A stretch of 64,000 nucleotides of DNA from Pseudarthrobacter sp. L1SW (lineage in GTDB: Bacteria > Actinomycetota > Actinomycetes > Actinomycetales > Micrococcaceae): assembly GCF_020809045.1 (NCBI RefSeq), contig NZ_CP078079.1:1054001-1118000 (forward strand), written 5' to 3'. Position 1 is the first letter of the stretch; each line of letters begins with the position of its first letter. Below, in pieces: positions 44,565 through 53,747 of this stretch. Below the pieces are notes generated by a model. It ran no database searches and had not been told where the DNA came from. It saw only the letters and a list, made by a program, of their open reading frames with translations. Made by a program: the position numbers and the translations under genes.

Positions 44565-45236
44565 ATGACCAAGCCCAGGGTTTCGGCATTCAGCGTTCTG
44601 GGGCTCTGCGCCCTGTTCACGCTCTCAGGCTGTTTCGGCCCTCCGTCCCCGTCGCCCACAGGCAGCGCCTCGTCCCCGGGCTCCTCCGGGACGGCCACGA
44701 CGACGGCGACCCCCACCTCGCAGGCCAGCGCACCGGTGACTGCATCCCCCACGGCGACAGCGCCGCCGTCGTCCGTTCCAGCGAGTCCGCCGGCGACGGC
44801 GGAACCCGCCCCGCCCGGCCTTCCCGAGCAGGTGGCCCCGCTGACGGTCTACTACGTGGCCATCGACGATAACGGCATCTCCGGGCCCAGGATCGGCTGC
44901 GGCGACAGCCTTGTTGCCACCACCACCGCACCCGTCCGCTTCACGGACCAGGTGGGCCCCAGCGTCGGCGCGCTGCTGGCGAACAAGAGCCGCGACGTCG
45001 GCATGTCGGGGCTGGTGAACGTCCTGTACCAATCGGACCTCCAGTATGTGGGCGGCGAGCTGGACGGCAGCACCATCACCATTTATCTGGAGGGGCAGTT
45101 CATGCTCGGCGGCGTGTGCGACATTCCGCGCGCGAAGGCACAGCTGGAGTACACCGCCATGACGGCCGCGGGGGCCACAAGCGCCCGGGTGTTCGTCAAT
45201 GGACGGCCGATCGACGAGGTGCTCAGCCTCAAGTAG
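44565..45236 (+). CDS. GerMN-domain lipoprotein
   Basis: 223 residues from the ATG at 44565. The lipoprotein signal ends at LSGC. A low-complexity Ser/Thr/Pro/Ala linker of about 65 residues follows, which would span the cell wall. The C-terminal ~115 residues form a GerMN-like domain (LTVYYVAIDDNG, FTDQVGPSVGALLANKSR, ITIYLEGQFMLGGVCDIPRAKAQLE, ARVFVNGRPIDEVLSLK). In non-sporulating actinobacteria this domain occurs in envelope lipoproteins such as LpqB; the exact role is unknown. Confidence 0.8.
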   Translation: MTKPRVSAFSVLGLCALFTLSGCFGPPSPSPTGSASSPGSSGTATTTATPTSQASAPVTASPTATAPPSSVPASPPATAEPAPPGLPEQVAPLTVYYVAIDDNGISGPRIGCGDSLVATTTAPVRFTDQVGPSVGALLANKSRDVGMSGLVNVLYQSDLQYVGGELDGSTITIYLEGQFMLGGVCDIPRAKAQLEYTAMTAAGATSARVFVNGRPIDEVLSLK

Positions 45237-45253
45237 CGCACGGGAGCAGGAAC

Positions 45254-45299
45254 CGAAATGCCCCCGGCAGCAGCGGGAGCTGCGGCCGGGAGCATTTCG
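45254..45299. terminator. Bidirectional terminator hairpin
   Basis: CGAAATGC (45254-45261) pairs with GCATTTCG (45292-45299), continued inward by CCCGGC/GCCGGG after one mismatch. It lies between the convergent GerMN and DUF4383 genes. Confidence 0.65.
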
Positions 45300-45338
45300 T
45301 AACCCGAAGGGGCGCCGGTACGTCGTCCGGAAAAGGGT

Positions 45339-45791
45339 TCAGGCGTGCGCCTTGCTGTGCCCCTTGGTGAGGACCAGGGCGAGGGCCACCATTCCAACGC
45401 CGAGCAGCAGGTGCAGGACGTTGTCGAAGCCGTTCAACGGGACGAAGTTGCCGGCCGAATCCTGCGGAACCACCAGGCCGTAGACAAAGAGGACCAGGTA
45501 GATGATGCCGCCGTAGAGCAGGAAGGAACGCGCTCCGCCCGCAGTCCGGGCCAGGGCAATGCCGGCTGCGCCGAAGAGCAGGTGGACGATGTTGTGCAGG
45601 GCCGAGACCTGGAAGAGGCCCAGCAGCATGGCTTCGGAGTGGTGGCCGGCGAAATGCAGCTGGTCGAAGTTGGCCGTGATGCCCGGCACGAAGCCGAGGA
45701 CGCCGACCAGCAGGAATACTGCACCCACAGCCAGTGATGCCTTTTGCACGTTGGTGCGGGTTGCCAAGCCTGTGTTCGTGTGAGTTGCCAT
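45339..45791 (-). CDS. DUF4383 membrane protein
   Basis: 150 residues with four membrane segments. The family pattern is clear: LGFVPGITANFDQLHFAGHHSEAMLLGLFQVSALHNIVHLLFG, then a C-terminal NVLHLLLGVGMVAL. Several His residues lie at membrane edges. Function of DUF4383 is not known. A long-range inverted repeat lies upstream (45803-45888). Confidence 0.85.
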   Translation of the reverse strand: MATHTNTGLATRTNVQKASLAVGAVFLLVGVLGFVPGITANFDQLHFAGHHSEAMLLGLFQVSALHNIVHLLFGAAGIALARTAGGARSFLLYGGIIYLVLFVYGLVVPQDSAGNFVPLNGFDNVLHLLLGVGMVALALVLTKGHSKAHA

Positions 45792-45802
45792 GGTTTCTCC
45801 TG

Positions 45803-45888
45803 AATGCGATATGCGTCTATGGGTTCAGCTGGAGGTTTTTACCTGCCGGCCCAAAGGGTTACGCCAGCAATTCGGGTCATATCGCATT
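45803..45888. promoter_or_regulatory. Long-range inverted repeat upstream of DUF4383
   Basis: AATGCGATATG (45803-45813) and CATATCGCATT (45878-45888) are perfect 11-bp arms, 64 bp apart, in the region between DUF4383 and the divergent subtilase. They could be two operator half-sites supporting looping, or chance. Confidence 0.35.
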
Positions 45889-45964
45889 TCGGATGGGTGC
45901 GCACTTAAAAATGATTTATACGAGTGCTCTATCCAGCCACTCATGATGCGAGCAAGATAACCGT

Positions 45965-47218
45965 ATGAAAAAAGCAGCCATCGCCGGTTTCGCGGCGGCA
46001 ATCATAGGATTCAGTGGAATTACATTTGCGGCCCAGGGCAATGCTGCTGCTGAGCCGTCATTCATCGCGGGCCAGATTATGGTGAAATTCCGCGACGACC
46101 GCGCTGCCGCGGGTGCGCTGCGCGGGCACGGCCTCAGCGAGGGCCCTGAAATCGGCAGCACCGGTGCACAGCTGATCAAGGTGCCGGAGGGGCGGGAACT
46201 TCAACTTATTGAAGCCCTCAGCCGGAACCCTGTGGTGGAGTATGCCGAGCCGGACAAGATCGTCAGGCCTGCCACAAATGACCAATACTTCCCGGACCAG
46301 TACGCCCTGCAAAATGATGGCCAATCGTTCACCAACACCGCCGGCACTGTGACTGTTGACGCGGGAACGCCTGACGCCGACGTGGACGCCGTTGAAGCGT
46401 GGAGCGTCACCACCGGGAGTGAGATCGGAGTTGCGGTCCTCGATTCCGGCGTCGCAACCGACAACCCGGACATCAACCCGAAGGTTGTGGCACGGGCAAA
46501 CTTCACCACTGCACGAAACAATGAGGACAATTACGGCCACGGCACTCACGTCGCCGGCATCGTAGCCGCCATCGGCGGCAACTCCATTGGCGTCGCCGGT
46601 GTTTGCCCTGGCTGTAAAATTCTGGCCGGCAAAGTCCTCAGCGACACAGGAATGGGCTCAAGCTCCGGCCTTGCCAACGGCATCAACTGGGCGGTCAACA
46701 GTGGCGCGAAGGTCATCAACATGAGCCTCGTCGTGGGAGCATCAACCACTCTTCAAACTGCCGTCAACAATGCCTGGAGCAGGAATGTGGTGCTCGTGGC
46801 GGCAGCAGGCAACGGGAGCAGCACGTCCATGATGTACCCGGCCGCCTATACCAACGTCATTGCCGTCGGAGCTACCGACAACACGGATTCCAAAGCCTCG
46901 TTCTCAACCTACGGCGCCGATTGGGTGGACGTCGCCGCACCGGGAGTCAGTGTCTACTCCACCTTCCCCAACCACAAGTTCGTGATCGGGAGGCAGAACG
47001 GCCGTTCCCAGGGTTATGACATCGGCAGCGGCACCTCAATGGCCGCGCCAATCGTTGCCGCGGTGGCCGCCCTTGCGTGGAAGTCCCATGCAGGCGCCGA
47101 CAACAACTCAGTCCGCGCAAATGTCGAATCAACAGCCGAGCTGAAGGCTGGCATGGAAACCTGGTGGAAGTACGGCCGCGTGAACGCAGACCTGGCCGTC
47201 CGGCAAGGACTTTTGTGA
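45965..47218 (+). CDS. Secreted subtilase (S8, thermitase-like)
   Basis: 417 residues. Sec signal peptide, then an N-terminal propeptide (FIAGQIMVKFRDDRAAAGAL ... NPVVEYAEPD). The triad is Asp160 (AVLDSG), His192 (GHGTHVAG) and Ser358 (GTSMAAP), with oxyanion Asn283. The ...NDQYFPDQYALQND segment before the catalytic domain is typical of thermitase-type enzymes. Unlike the subtilase at 40.3 kb it has no repeat domain. It is an exported protease for protein degradation. Confidence 0.9.
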   Translation: MKKAAIAGFAAAIIGFSGITFAAQGNAAAEPSFIAGQIMVKFRDDRAAAGALRGHGLSEGPEIGSTGAQLIKVPEGRELQLIEALSRNPVVEYAEPDKIVRPATNDQYFPDQYALQNDGQSFTNTAGTVTVDAGTPDADVDAVEAWSVTTGSEIGVAVLDSGVATDNPDINPKVVARANFTTARNNEDNYGHGTHVAGIVAAIGGNSIGVAGVCPGCKILAGKVLSDTGMGSSSGLANGINWAVNSGAKVINMSLVVGASTTLQTAVNNAWSRNVVLVAAAGNGSSTSMMYPAAYTNVIAVGATDNTDSKASFSTYGADWVDVAAPGVSVYSTFPNHKFVIGRQNGRSQGYDIGSGTSMAAPIVAAVAALAWKSHAGADNNSVRANVESTAELKAGMETWWKYGRVNADLAVRQGLL

Positions 47219-47310
47219 GTGCCGGGGGCGCCGGATTGTTGGGTCCATAGTCCTCTGGACGCCCCCGCCCGGGAGGCTTAATTTGGGAGTAAGCGGATAA
47301 AGGAAATCTG

Positions 47311-47994
47311 ATGAAGCGCTTGGTCCTGGGCGTCTGCACGGTGGCCCTGCTGTCCCTGGGGTCAGGACCGGCTGCAGCCGCTCCTCCCAACATCTACCAC
47401 ACGATTTCGAGCACCCACGGTTCGGCAGCGGTGGTGGCCACCGCCGGCTGCGAGCGGACAGAAATCTTCGTCTCCTCAAGCCTGGCCATGTACGCGGGTC
47501 AACCGGGTCCGGTGAACAAGCAGGGCCTGACAGGCGTGTTGGTGCGCATTACGGACATCTGTGCGGTGGCGCCCGGCGGGATCGGTACCGCGGCCGGTGG
47601 CGGCGCGGTGCTGTTCCAGGCGGATGGCCAGAACATGGCGCCGCTGGTGGTGGATCCCCGGCTGACCAGCGCGTCCGTTGCCACGCAGTTGCCGGGGACG
47701 GACGGGGACGGCAACCCGGTGACCATCAGCCTCGCGGCATCGTGGACCGGCACGGGGCCGCTTGAGCATGACACCGGCCATGACCACCAGAACTTCCCGG
47801 GCGTGGGCAACGTCAACTCGACCGGCAACAACCTGCGTCGTACTGCCACAGCCACTGTTTCAGTTGCAGTCAACGGACTGACGGCTGCGGGCACCGACAC
47901 CGAGGCATCCCTGACCCAGGTGAAGTCACGCTGCATCGAAATTGCCCGGCCGGGAGTGGAAGAGTTCTTCCCCTGCTTCGGGTTCCCAGGGTAG
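47311..47994 (+). CDS. Secreted unknown protein (227 residues)
   Basis: Sec signal peptide (MKRLVLGVCTVALLSLG... AAAA). The mature protein is beta-rich with Cys pairs (AGCERTEIFVSSS, ITDICAVAPGG, KSRCIEIARPG, FPCFGF) and Gly/Thr-rich strands (SLAASWTGTGPLEHDTGHDHQN). No known domain. It sits 92 bp after the subtilase and may be coexpressed. Confidence 0.65.
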   Translation: MKRLVLGVCTVALLSLGSGPAAAAPPNIYHTISSTHGSAAVVATAGCERTEIFVSSSLAMYAGQPGPVNKQGLTGVLVRITDICAVAPGGIGTAAGGGAVLFQADGQNMAPLVVDPRLTSASVATQLPGTDGDGNPVTISLAASWTGTGPLEHDTGHDHQNFPGVGNVNSTGNNLRRTATATVSVAVNGLTAAGTDTEASLTQVKSRCIEIARPGVEEFFPCFGFPG

Positions 47995-48017
47995 CCGGCC
48001 AGGCTCCCGCCGAGCGC

Positions 48018-50717
48018 ATGGCTGACCTCAACGTCAAGGAGCGGGGCTTCCTCCACCTGCCGATCGCCACCGCCGCGTCCCAGCCTGCCGAGCAGGTGCT
48101 GCAGCACTTGGGCTCCAGCCCGGAGGGGCTGTCCGTCCCGGAAGCGGCTGCCCGGCTCGCTGCCCTCGGGCCCAATGCCGTCCGCACCCACCGCGCCAAC
48201 ATCTGGGCCGTGCTGGGCAGGCAGTTCGCCAGTCCCATCCTGATCCTGCTGATCGTCACGGCCGCCCTGTCCCTCGTCCTGGCCGATGCCACCAACTCTG
48301 TGGTGATCGGCGTGATCCTGATGGTCAGCGTGGGGCTTGGCTTCACCAACGAGTTCCGCGCCGAGCGTGCGTCCGAGGCTTTGCACTCCCGGGTCACCCA
48401 CCGGGCCGTGGTGCTGCGCGGCGGAACCACCAGTGAAGTGGACGTCACCGCCCTGGTGCCTGGCGACGTCGTCCATCTTTCCCTCGGTGCCATCATCCCG
48501 GCGGACATCCGGCTGCTGGAGGCCAACGACCTCCTCTGCGACGAGAGCATCCTGACGGGGGAGTCCCTGCCCGCTGCCAAGGACCCTGGGCCGGTGGCGG
48601 CCGGCGCGGCCCTGGGAGACCTCGCCTCCTGCGCGTTCATGGGCACCGTCATCCAGTCCGGCGCCGGCACAGGGGTGGTGGTGGCCACGGGCGGCCGCAC
48701 CGAATTCGGGCGGATAGCGCTGGGCCTGGGCGAGCGGCAGCCGCAGACCGAGTTCCAGCTGGGGCTCAAACGGTTCTCGTTCCTGCTGCTGCAGGTTGCC
48801 GTGGTGCTCACCACGCTGATCTTCATCGCCAACCTGCTGCTGCAGCGCCCGCTCATCGAATCGCTGCTGTTCTCCCTGGCCATCGCGGTGGGCATCACGC
48901 CCCAGCTGCTCCCCGCCGTCGTCAGCACCAGCCTGGCCATCGGCACCCGCCAGCTGGCGAAGCGGAAGGTGCTGGTGAAGCGGCTGGTCTGCATCGAGGA
49001 CCTGGGGGACATGGACATCCTCGTCACGGACAAGACCGGGACGCTCACGGAGGGGCGGATCAGCTTCACGGGCGCGCTTCCCGCCGCGCCGGACGTGTCC
49101 GACGCCGGCCTGGTCACCTTGGGCCTGCTGGCCACCGAGGCGGACTATACCGAGGCCAAGCTGTCCTCCGCGGGGCAGAACCCGCTGGACGCCGCACTCT
49201 GGGACAGCCGCGGCGCGGCGGGGTTTGACCCGGGACGCTTCGAGCGGGTTGACCTGGTGGCGTTCGACCACCGGCGCCGCCGCACCACCGTCCTGGTCCG
49301 GGAGGACGGCGGGCCCGCCCGCCTGGTCACCAAAGGCGCGCCGGAGGACGTCCTGGCATTGTGCGGCCCCACTCCGCCTCCGGTGCGGGCCATGCTGGAG
49401 GAACAGTTCGACGCCGGTGCGCGGGTTGTGGCGGTGGCCGCGCGCCCGGCTGCCGGGCTGGCCCAGCTCACTCCCGGCGACGAGCGCGGCCTGGCTCTTG
49501 CCGGATTCCTGGTATTCCTGGACCGGCCCAAGGCCAACGCCAGGGAATCCCTGGACCGGCTGGAGGAGCTGGGGATCACGGTGAAGATCGCCACCGGGGA
49601 CAACGCGAAGGTTGCAGAAAAGGTCTGCGCGGACCTGGACGTGAAGTCCGGGGGGACGTTGTCCGGCGCCGATATCGATGCGCTCTCCGACGACGAACTC
49701 GCTGCCGCCGCCGGCCGGGCCACCATCTTCGCCCGCGTTTCGCCCGAGCAGAAGGCGAGGATCATCACGCTGCTGCGGCAAAGCGGCGGGTCCGTGGGCT
49801 TTATGGGGGACGGCGTCAACGATGCCCTTGCCCTGCACAAGGCGGACATCGGCATTTCCGTTGACAGCGCCACGGACGTGGCCAAGGACGCCGCCGACGT
49901 CGTGCTCCTGGACAAGGACCTCGGCGTCCTGGCTGAAGGCGTCCGGGAAGGCCGCCGGATCTTCGCCAACACCATCAAGTACGTGCTGATGGGCACGTCC
50001 AGCAACTTCGGCAACATGTTCAGCGCCGCCACGGCATCCGTGGTGCTGAGCTTCCTGCCCATGCTGCCGGGCCAGATCCTGCTCAACAACCTGCTCTACG
50101 ACACCGGCCAGCTGGCCATCCCGGGGGACCGGGTGGACAAGGAACAGCTGCGCGCGCCGTCCCACTGGAACATCGGGTTCATCCGGCGCTTCATGCTGCT
50201 CTTCGGACCCATCAGCTCGCTCTTCGACTTCGCCACCTTCGCCCTGATGCTGGTGGTGTTCGATGCCGTGCCGGGGGAGTTCCGGGCGGGGTGGTTCATC
50301 GAATCCATCGCCACCCAGACACTCATCATTTTCGCGATCCGGACCCGGCGCGTGCCGTTCCTGCGCAGCCGCCCTTCCGCCGGGCTGCTCGGGGCATCCC
50401 TGGGCGTGGTGGCGTTGGGCATCTTCCTCCCGCTCTCACCGCTGGCAGGGGTGCTGGGCTTCGACCCGCTGCCGGTCCCGTTCTTCCTGGCCCTGCTCGG
50501 CATGATCGTGGTCTACCTGGTCCTGGTGGAGTTCGCCAAGCACTGGTTCTTCTCCCGCAGCGCCCAGCTGCTGCCTGCCGGGCCGGTGACCGTCCGCCGT
50601 CGTCCGGACACGCACCACCTCTCCCGCCGCGCCTTCCGGTTCAGTGCACCGGTGAGGGTGCGCCCGCTCGAGGTGCGCCGCCGCCGTCGCCGTACTTCCC
50701 TTCCGCCCGCTGCTTGA
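48018..50717 (+). CDS. mgtA: P-type ATPase, magnesium-translocating (MgtA-like)
   Basis: 899 residues of the P3B type. The phosphorylation motif DKTGTLTEG has Asp338. The actuator TGES is in ILTGESLPAAKD, and the hinge is MGDGVNDALALHKADIGISVDSATDVAKDAAD. Helices before the P-domain contain AVGITPQLLPAVVSTSLAIG, and there are ten predicted membrane segments in all. It should import Mg2+ (or Ni2+) using ATP. The 3' end overlaps the convergent SRPBCC gene by 77 bp. No Mg2+-sensing leader is visible in the short 23-bp gap upstream. Confidence 0.85.
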   Translation: MADLNVKERGFLHLPIATAASQPAEQVLQHLGSSPEGLSVPEAAARLAALGPNAVRTHRANIWAVLGRQFASPILILLIVTAALSLVLADATNSVVIGVILMVSVGLGFTNEFRAERASEALHSRVTHRAVVLRGGTTSEVDVTALVPGDVVHLSLGAIIPADIRLLEANDLLCDESILTGESLPAAKDPGPVAAGAALGDLASCAFMGTVIQSGAGTGVVVATGGRTEFGRIALGLGERQPQTEFQLGLKRFSFLLLQVAVVLTTLIFIANLLLQRPLIESLLFSLAIAVGITPQLLPAVVSTSLAIGTRQLAKRKVLVKRLVCIEDLGDMDILVTDKTGTLTEGRISFTGALPAAPDVSDAGLVTLGLLATEADYTEAKLSSAGQNPLDAALWDSRGAAGFDPGRFERVDLVAFDHRRRRTTVLVREDGGPARLVTKGAPEDVLALCGPTPPPVRAMLEEQFDAGARVVAVAARPAAGLAQLTPGDERGLALAGFLVFLDRPKANARESLDRLEELGITVKIATGDNAKVAEKVCADLDVKSGGTLSGADIDALSDDELAAAAGRATIFARVSPEQKARIITLLRQSGGSVGFMGDGVNDALALHKADIGISVDSATDVAKDAADVVLLDKDLGVLAEGVREGRRIFANTIKYVLMGTSSNFGNMFSAATASVVLSFLPMLPGQILLNNLLYDTGQLAIPGDRVDKEQLRAPSHWNIGFIRRFMLLFGPISSLFDFATFALMLVVFDAVPGEFRAGWFIESIATQTLIIFAIRTRRVPFLRSRPSAGLLGASLGVVALGIFLPLSPLAGVLGFDPLPVPFFLALLGMIVVYLVLVEFAKHWFFSRSAQLLPAGPVTVRRRPDTHHLSRRAFRFSAPVRVRPLEVRRRRRRTSLPPAA

Positions 50718-51378
50718 TGCCGCGCAGCATCCCCACCTCCATGTAGTGGTGCAGCGGGTCGCCGATGAACATGTCGACGGCGCGGGCCAGCAGCAGCGCG
50801 CCGGGCACCTGCCGCACGGCCGACGCGGCAGCCCTGGTCAGCGCAGGGGCGTCGGGCGCGGCGCCCTGGAGCGCGGCACCGATGTACCCCGTTCCCCGGT
50901 ACCGGACGATGAGGCGGGTGCAGTTGTTGGGGAGGGGCCGCAGCACGAACGTCTCTCCCGCGACGAGGTGCCGGTTGGGCTCGATCTCCGTCACGGTTGC
51001 GTAGGCGCCACCGCCGTAGGGCACCTGGTCGCCTACCTTGAGATCCTGCAGTTCCGGGTGGATGCGCGCAGCCGAGTGCTTGCCTTCGACGTACCGGGCA
51101 CGGACCATGGCCCGTTCCACGAGGTCGTGGCTGTAGAACCCGGCGCGGTAGATCCCCATTTGCACGATCCAGGGCCACACCTGCTCCGGCGGGGCCTCGA
51201 TGGTGATGGCCCGGGTGCTCTGGAACGCCGGGCGGGGCACCCGGTCATCCCCGGGCAGGGGCTCAACCGCTTCCTCGCCCTGGGTGCCCCACCGCAGCAT
51301 GGCCGGACGCCACAGGAGGTACGCAAGCTTGAGCACAAATGACCCGGTGAGCACCGCTATTGCCGTGCGGTCTTTCAT
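50641..51378 (-). CDS. SRPBCC protein with N-terminal membrane anchor
   Basis: 245 residues from the ATG at 51378 (GGAAGG upstream). One N-terminal hydrophobic segment (AIAVLTGSFVLKLAYLLW). Then an SRPBCC fold: ITIEAPPEQVWPWIVQMGIYRAGFYSHDLVERAM, VGDQVPYGGGAYATVTEIEPNRHLV, LIVRYRGTGY. The C-terminus (MEVGMLRGIKQRAEG) is conserved in this subgroup. It binds an unknown hydrophobic ligand near the membrane. Confidence 0.75.
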   Translation of the reverse strand: MKDRTAIAVLTGSFVLKLAYLLWRPAMLRWGTQGEEAVEPLPGDDRVPRPAFQSTRAITIEAPPEQVWPWIVQMGIYRAGFYSHDLVERAMVRARYVEGKHSAARIHPELQDLKVGDQVPYGGGAYATVTEIEPNRHLVAGETFVLRPLPNNCTRLIVRYRGTGYIGAALQGAAPDAPALTRAAASAVRQVPGALLLARAVDMFIGDPLHHYMEVGMLRGIKQRAEGKYGDGGGAPRAGAPSPVH

Positions 51379-51439
51379 CCCACAGCCTTCCACCTACTGC
51401 CCAGTGGCCACTTCCCAGCAGCGCGCCGTCGCCCAGGTT

Positions 51440-52344
51440 TCAGCGTGAACCCGGGCGGGCTTCGGCCGACGCCTTGATGCTGGCAAGGAGTTCCGCCTGG
51501 CTGCGCTCGGACATCTTGATGACCAGCGAGTCAACCGCGGCCTCCGCCATGTTCCGGGGGACAACATCTGAGCGCATGTGCAGCCGGGTTCCGCCGTTCT
51601 CCGGAGCCACCTCCACCTTGAACACCGGACCCAGGGCCGCCTTTGACGTGAAGTACTGGTTTGGGACGAACTCGGTGTACTCGTGCGTCGTCTTAAGGGG
51701 GATGCCGAGGACCTTCCACGCAACCTGGAAGGTGGTCCCCACACCCTCCGGCGTGGTTTTCAGGTCGGAGACCTGGACGTCCTGGCCCAGCCAGACCCGA
51801 GGATCCTTGACCAGGTCAAAGACCTCCTGCACCGGCGCGGCGATGGTGATCCCATCCGACCAGGTCAGCATCTGGGTGAACTTTTTCTCGCCGGGCTCAG
51901 GGGCTGTCTTCTCCCCGGTCTCCAGCAGGCTCTTGATGTTGGCCACCATGCCCTGGACGTCGTTTTCGGTGATCCGGGCGAAGATGGCCTGGACCGGCAC
52001 CCGGACGACGGGCGCGGGGATGTCCAGGTGCTCCTCGACGGTCAGCTCCGTGCCGCCGTTGGCCGGTTCCAGGGAGAACGTGAGCACAGGTCCCACGGAC
52101 GCCTTGGAGACGATCTGCTTGTTGGGAACCACCTCCCGGTACTCGTGGGTCACGCCCATGTGGATGCCCCACATGTTGGCAGACCACCGCGCGGAGGTGC
52201 CCACGCCGTCGGGCTTGACGTCGAGGTGAGTCACTTCGGACTCGCCGGCATGGCGGTCATCCAGTTCGTGGGGTCGCTCAGGAAGGAGAACACCCTTTCC
52301 ACCGGGACGTTGATCGTGGTGCTCCGAACGACGTTCTTGCTCAT
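51440..52344 (-). pseudogene. Double SRPBCC-domain gene with an apparent frameshift near codon 33
   Basis: The ATG at 52344 (GAGGAG upstream) opens MSKNVVRSTTINVPVERVFSFLSDPTNWMT, the standard SRPBCC start, but reaches TGA after 37 codons. The next frame continues the domain from GESEVTHLDVKPDGVGTSARWSANMWG without a gap if one base is added near 52245-52250. The rest holds the first domain's remainder and a complete second SRPBCC domain (GITIAAPVQEVFDLVKDPRVWL ...). Either a real one-base deletion, a sequencing error, or two coupled genes (stop and GTG overlap as GTGA). Confidence 0.7.
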
Positions 52345-52520
52345 TTCATCTCCTCTCGGGCAGGAGCGTGCATCTCAGCTCCTGGTTCCAGTGCAGTCCC
52401 AACGGAGCAACGGAAACAGAGGAAAAGGTCCCAGCAGGCCCGCATGCTTCCGCCGCAGTTACCGGGCCGCTCCCTCCCGCGGGGTGGACCGGATCACCCG
52501 GATTACTCCCTGCGAGGACA

Positions 52521-53397
52521 TTAGGACCGGCGGTCCCGGGACTGCACCAGTGTTGCCCACAGGTGCCACAGCATTCCGGCGAAGGTGACCAGGAACGCGG
52601 CCAGGGCCAGCCACAGCTCGGTGCGGCCGATCGCAGCGACCAGGGGGAGATGGTCTGCCTGGCCCAGATAGATGCCGGCTACTGCATACATGCCGAGGGG
52701 AAAGATGACGCTCCAGAGGCCGGGCTCGAAGGAGAGCGGCACGCGGTGGATCACGTGCCGCCACCACCCTGCGGCAAGGAGCACCGGGAACAGCCACGAC
52801 GCGAAGGCCCAGAACACTACGGAGGATCCTGCAACGAGTCCCCGCGTCGCATCGACCATGGGCGCCCCGGCCATCTCGACGATCCGCGCCCCGGCGAGGA
52901 CGCTGATGGCCATGGCGCCCATTGATACGAAGTACTGCGGGCGGAGGTCCTCCGGCCGGATGGGGTAGGTCATGAGCCGCAGCGAAACGAAGATTCCCAC
53001 CGCGGCGTACAGGATGAGCCCCACTGACCAGGCGACGACGGCGGTCAGCGCCAGGGCGGCGCGCCCGTCCAGCCTGCCATCCCAGACGCACGCCCAGCAC
53101 GTTGGTCCCGGCAATAAAGGTGAAGAAGCCGAATGCGCGGGCGGGGTCCATGAAATCCCGCCGCATGTCCGCCGGATACCTGGCGAGGCGCACCAGGCTG
53201 AGCAGCAGGATCACAGCGTAGGAGGATGCGCAGACCACCAGGAGTGCGGCGGAGAGTGCGTGGAAGCCTTCCAGTTCCAGCCCCACGGAGATGATCCCGC
53301 TGGCCATGGTGAGCGCGAAGTACCCGGGCGTGAGGGTCCTGACGGCGTCCAGGACACGGGAACCGAAAGACCTGGGGACACCGATGGCCGTGTTCAT
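52521..53397 (-). pseudogene. TDT/TehA-SLAC1-family transporter with a frameshift
   Basis: The ATG at 53397 begins MNTAIGVPRSFGSRVLDAVRTLTPGYFALTMASGII, typical of tellurite-resistance/dicarboxylate (TDT) family proteins. The frame is good to FTFIAGTNVLGVRL near 53085. After an apparent one-base insertion in a GGG run, the protein continues in another frame (DGRAALALTAVVAWSVGLILYAAVGIFV ... GIYLGQADHLPLVAAIG) to 52521. About ten membrane segments in total. An intact version would export or channel anions. It lies next to another frameshifted gene. Confidence 0.75.
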
Positions 53398-53438
53398 GGC
53401 ACCAAGCTTAGGGCTGCCGGTTCCCGCATTCATGAGCT

Positions 53439-53666
53439 TCAGGCACCGAAAAAACGGTCCAGCGCCCAGTGCCAGCTGGTCAGTTCCTGCTCCAGCCGAA
53501 CGGAGGAACCGTGCACGTCATGGCGGAATGCGTCATACAGCTAGACCTCTTCACCGGACAGGCGCCCGAGCGCCGCAGCGGACGGCGACGGCTTGCTGCC
53601 CCACACCTCCCGGTGGGCCGGCAGGGTGGCCTCATCCACCAGCGTCCCGCTGGTTGGGGCCGGTGA
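53439..53666 (-). pseudogene. Remnant of an unidentified gene (53398-53747 has no intact gene)
   Basis: The minus strand reads TSGTLVDEATLPAHREVWGS ... GRLSGEEV, a stop, then LYDAFRHDVHGSSVRLEQELTSW and HWALDRFFGA before TGA. Codon use looks protein-like on both sides of the stop, so this is likely a broken C-terminus. I do not recognise the family. Confidence 0.4.
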
Positions 53667-53747
53667 ATGCCTTCATGAACAAGGAGATGGCAGCGGTGCT
53701 AAATTCCCGTCCCGCCTAAGCTGCACGTCGCCACTGACAATCACCGG

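Noticed and set aside
47499..50165. 888-codon minus-strand frame across the Mg2+ ATPase gene
   Set aside because: Antisense of a clear P-type ATPase; no domain and biased composition.
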